Shown here piece after piece: positions 61,898 through 64,000 of a stretch of DNA of 64,000 nt. Both the position numbers and the translations under genes were made by a program. The stretch covers positions 1 through 64,000 of the forward strand of contig NZ_JAAIKO010000016.1 of assembly GCF_016107395.1 (NCBI RefSeq), given 5' to 3'. Origin of the DNA: Streptomyces fildesensis (GTDB lineage: Bacteria; Actinomycetota; Actinomycetes; Streptomycetales; Streptomycetaceae). How positions within the stretch are numbered: the stretch's first letter is position 1; every line of letters begins with the position of its first letter. Below the pieces are notes generated by a model. It did not search any database. It was given only the letters and a program-made list of their open reading frames with translations, and was not told the DNA's origin.

Positions 61898-62233
61898 GGT
61901 CGTGCCTTTCGGGAGGGCTCAGAAAACGGCGCTCCCGGACGACCTATCGCCCGACCGTGACCCCGGAGGGGAGCACCCATGTCGATATTGCGTTCACGGG
62001 TACCACCTCCTCGTTCTCTCGCACGGCCTCCGGAAAAGTAGCAGTGGTCGCTGTGGTCCGCCAACAGGTTTTTTTGCGGAGGTTCCGTGGCCGGATGCCG
62101 CCTCACCGCATGGGACACGGTCTCAGTGGTCCGCGCTCGAAGGCCGTTCTGGGCCCGGGTACAGTGAGCGGATTTTCTGGACGGCTGTCCATGTATCATG
62201 GACACCTGTCCATGAAGCTTGCAGTAGACGGGA
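61898..62233. promoter_or_regulatory. Intergenic control region with TetR-type operator
   Basis: The only structured element I see is TGTCCATG-TAT-CATGGACA (62186-62204), plus a third half-site TGTCCATG (62207-62214). TATCAT inside the palindrome fits a -10, so binding would block the DUF1304-TetR promoter. The rest of the region shows no coding frame. Confidence 0.65.
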
Positions 62234-62602
62234 ATGACGATGGAAACGACGGCGAATGTCCTGGTCGGCCTGGTAGCCGTCTTGCACGCGTACATCCTGG
62301 TTCTGGAGATGTTCCTGTGGGAGAAGGGGCCGGGCCGCAAGCTCTCCGGTTTCGATGCCGACATGGCCCGTGCCACCGCGCCGCTGGCCGCGAACCAGGG
62401 CCTCTACAACGGGTTTCTGGCAGCCGGGCTGATCTGGGGCCTGATCGCCGGTGACCCGACCGGATTCAGGGTCCAGGTCTTCTTCCTGGTCTGCGTGCTG
62501 GTCGCCGGCGTGTACGGCGGCATCACCGCGAACCGGCGCATCCTGATCGCCCAGGCGCTGCCCGGCGCGCTGGCCCTCGCCGCCGTCCTGGCGGCCCGGT
62601 GA
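62234..62602 (+). CDS. DUF1304 family membrane protein
   Basis: A 122-residue protein with four membrane helices, typical DUF1304 length. The first helix region contains LVAVLHAYILVLEMFLWEKG, and APLAANQGLYNGFLAAGLIW and GVYGGITANRRIL are family landmarks. Role unknown; it is often paired with TetR regulators. Its stop overlaps the next GTG start (GTGA), so the two genes are coupled. Confidence 0.92.
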   Translation: MTMETTANVLVGLVAVLHAYILVLEMFLWEKGPGRKLSGFDADMARATAPLAANQGLYNGFLAAGLIWGLIAGDPTGFRVQVFFLVCVLVAGVYGGITANRRILIAQALPGALALAAVLAAR

Positions 62603-63165
62603 CAGCTCCCCAGGCAGACCCCCGGGCCGCGCGTACCCGGGCCAGGCTGCGCCAGGCCCTGCTCGACGAGTGCGCGCAGCGCCCGCTGGCGGACGTCAGC
62701 GTCGCCGCGCTGGTGCGCCGGGCCGGGGTCGGCCGCGCCACGTTCTACCTCCATTACGGCGACCTGGAGGCGCTGGCCGTCGACGCCTGCGCCGACGTGG
62801 TCCGCGACGCGGTGGACGCCCTCCACGCCTGGCGCGGCGCCCCCGATCCCGCAAGCCCGCCACCCGCGCTGGCCGTCTTCTTCACCGGTCTCGTCCCGCA
62901 CGCCGGCCTCTACCGGAGCCTGCTGCGCCCCGGCGGCGGCGGTCCCCTCGGTCACGTACTCCACGAGGATCTGCGCGCCCGCAGCCACACCGAGCGCACC
63001 CTGGCCGGAGCACCACAGCCCGACCTGATCGCCTCGGCCGTGGCCGCGACCTTCGCCGGCGTGCTCGCCGACTGGCTGCACGGGCTCATCGAAGCTACTC
63101 CCGACCAGATCACCCACCAGGTCTGGCGCCTGCTCGTCACTCTGCACCGCGCCCGACTGCCCTGA
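62599..63165 (+). CDS. TetR family transcriptional regulator
   Basis: A 188-residue repressor. The HTH is VSVAALVRRAGVGRATFYLH (about 34-53), preceded by ARLRQALLDECAQRPLAD. The C-terminal ligand domain (for example ATFAGVLADWLHGLIE) is typical. It is translationally coupled to DUF1304 and is the natural ligand for the TGTCCATG palindrome at 62186-62214, giving autoregulation. Confidence 0.92.
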   Translation: MTAPQADPRAARTRARLRQALLDECAQRPLADVSVAALVRRAGVGRATFYLHYGDLEALAVDACADVVRDAVDALHAWRGAPDPASPPPALAVFFTGLVPHAGLYRSLLRPGGGGPLGHVLHEDLRARSHTERTLAGAPQPDLIASAVAATFAGVLADWLHGLIEATPDQITHQVWRLLVTLHRARLP

Positions 63166-63302
63166 GGCGATGAGAACAAGGGCCGAGCCGAACAGGCACA
63201 GCTCGGGGAAGCATCCGTGTCGCCCGTCGTCGACCTCATGACGGTCCGTTAGGCTCGGCCGCCGTACCGGTTTCGATCTTCACGGAGGGCAGGACGTCAA
63301 GG

Positions 63303-64000
63303 ATCAATCGCGAACGGCTGGTCAGAACGCTGACATTCTGGCTGCGTCCCGTCTTCGCGTTGCGAGTCATCAACCGATTCCAGAGGATCGTCGGGTTCGA
63401 CCGCTCGATGGCCCTGGCGTCCAGCGCTCTCACCGCACTGGTTCCGCTCGCGATCCTCGGCAGCGCCGCCCTGAGCGACGTCGTCCACTACGACTCCGCG
63501 GACCGGATCATCAAGCGCTACAGCCTCTCCGGGGCGGGCGCCGAGGCAGTCAACTCCCTGCTTTCCCCTGCCGAGAGCACAACCGCGAGTGTGGGCGTCT
63601 TCGGGGTGGTGTTCCTGACGATCTCGGTGCTGAGCTTCGCGCGGGCCTCGCAGCGGCTCTTCGAACAGACATGGGAACTCAAGCCGCTCAGCGTGCGCAA
63701 CACCCGAAACGGCCTGTGGTGGATCCTCACTCTTGGCGTCTACGCAGTGGTCACCGGGTGGCTCGCCGCAGCTCTTGGCGGGGGCCAGCTGGGTTTGGTG
63801 ACCGCGGCCTGTGAGGCAGCGGTCACCGGCGTGTTCCTGGTCTGGAGCGGGTGGATCCTGTCGGCCAAGCGGATCCCCTGGCCCGAGCTGATCCCTTTCG
63901 GTGTCACTGCAGCCGCGCTGACCGCGGCCTACTCGGTGGGCGCAACCCTCTACCTGCCGCGTCTCTTCAACTCCTCCGCCTCACGCTACGGGGCGGTCGG
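63303..64000 (+). CDS. YihY/BrkB family membrane protein (partial, runs off window)
   Basis: At least 232 residues of a multi-helix YihY/BrkB protein: FDRSMALASSALTALVPLAI, then FARASQRLFEQTWELKPLSV and NTRNGLWWILTLGVYAVVTG. The family (once called ribonuclease BN) is of unknown function. The reading frame is open upstream to about 63172 but has no ATG or GTG. The first TTG is at 63360 and the first ATG at 63408. The start given (63303, an ATC behind CGGAGGG) is only approximate. The C-terminus lies beyond the window. Confidence 0.8.
   Translation, partial: MNRERLVRTLTFWLRPVFALRVINRFQRIVGFDRSMALASSALTALVPLAILGSAALSDVVHYDSADRIIKRYSLSGAGAEAVNSLLSPAESTTASVGVFGVVFLTISVLSFARASQRLFEQTWELKPLSVRNTRNGLWWILTLGVYAVVTGWLAAALGGGQLGLVTAACEAAVTGVFLVWSGWILSAKRIPWPELIPFGVTAAALTAAYSVGATLYLPRLFNSSASRYGAV

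Noticed and set aside
1..64000. tRNA, rRNA, CRISPR arrays, transposases or attachment sites
   Set aside because: No T-loop-like tRNA ends, regularly spaced repeats, transposase motifs or integrase genes were found by eye; a dedicated RNA scan was not possible.

Overview
The window is high-GC DNA with dense genes on both strands, strong G/C bias at third codon positions, GTG starts and GGAGG-type ribosome binding sites. Its gene families (DUF2252, LtrA, GlxA-type AraC, receptor Ser/Thr kinase, NACHT protein with an HTH, DUF1304-TetR) point to an actinomycete, most likely Streptomyces or a close relative. I see no rRNA, tRNA, CRISPR array or insertion sequence. About a dozen genes are truncated, frameshifted or carry in-frame stops, which would fit an accessory chromosome arm.

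Layout. 0-5 kb: an SDR gene faces an amidase remnant across a 44-bp perfect palindrome, with a TetR gene following; then an enolase is divergent from a MarR gene across three repeated palindromic sites. 5-10.5 kb: nadE, a small membrane protein, and a two-gene heterodimeric ABC exporter whose nucleotide-binding domains are degenerate in complementary ways. 10.5-20.5 kb: gluconokinase, a decayed GMC oxidoreductase / cyclase / GH15 block, DUF389, DUF2252, a doubly frameshifted ClC channel, an aldose-epimerase-like protein and a YrdC/Sua5 protein. 20.7-29.8 kb: an NHL beta-propeller, a broken amidohydrolase with an Atu4866 protein, a dienelactone hydrolase divergent from a GlxA-type regulator, a secreted protein, an old-yellow-enzyme homologue, a VOC protein and two gene fragments.

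29.9-33.4 kb holds the most interesting locus. Reading leftwards, it encodes a 36-residue peptide with a strong ribosome binding site and a CQC-containing C-terminus; then, after a hairpin, a membrane HEXXH (M50-like) protein with an N-terminal PqqD/RRE-like domain; then a large TPR protein. Nothing else typical of a known RiPP class is nearby, so this is a candidate minimal, undescribed peptide-modification system.

33.7-48.5 kb: LtrA, a GNAT with an amber codon, a tiny Cys-rich ORF ahead of a receptor Ser/Thr kinase, an orphan Clp N-domain protein divergent from its probable HTH regulator, a truncated MFS pump, a SMI1/KNR4 protein, a PLP decarboxylase and a secreted SnoaL-like protein. 48.9-54 kb: hypothetical proteins and an apparent alkylation-damage operon (Ogt, 2OG-Fe(II) oxygenase, Ada-type zinc protein). 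54.3-64 kb: FabV enoyl reductase, VOC, UBP zinc finger and GNAT proteins, a large HTH-NACHT-HEAT protein that could be a phage defence or signalling STAND NTPase, an alpha/beta hydrolase, a DUF1304-TetR operon with a clear operator, and a YihY/BrkB protein cut by the window end.
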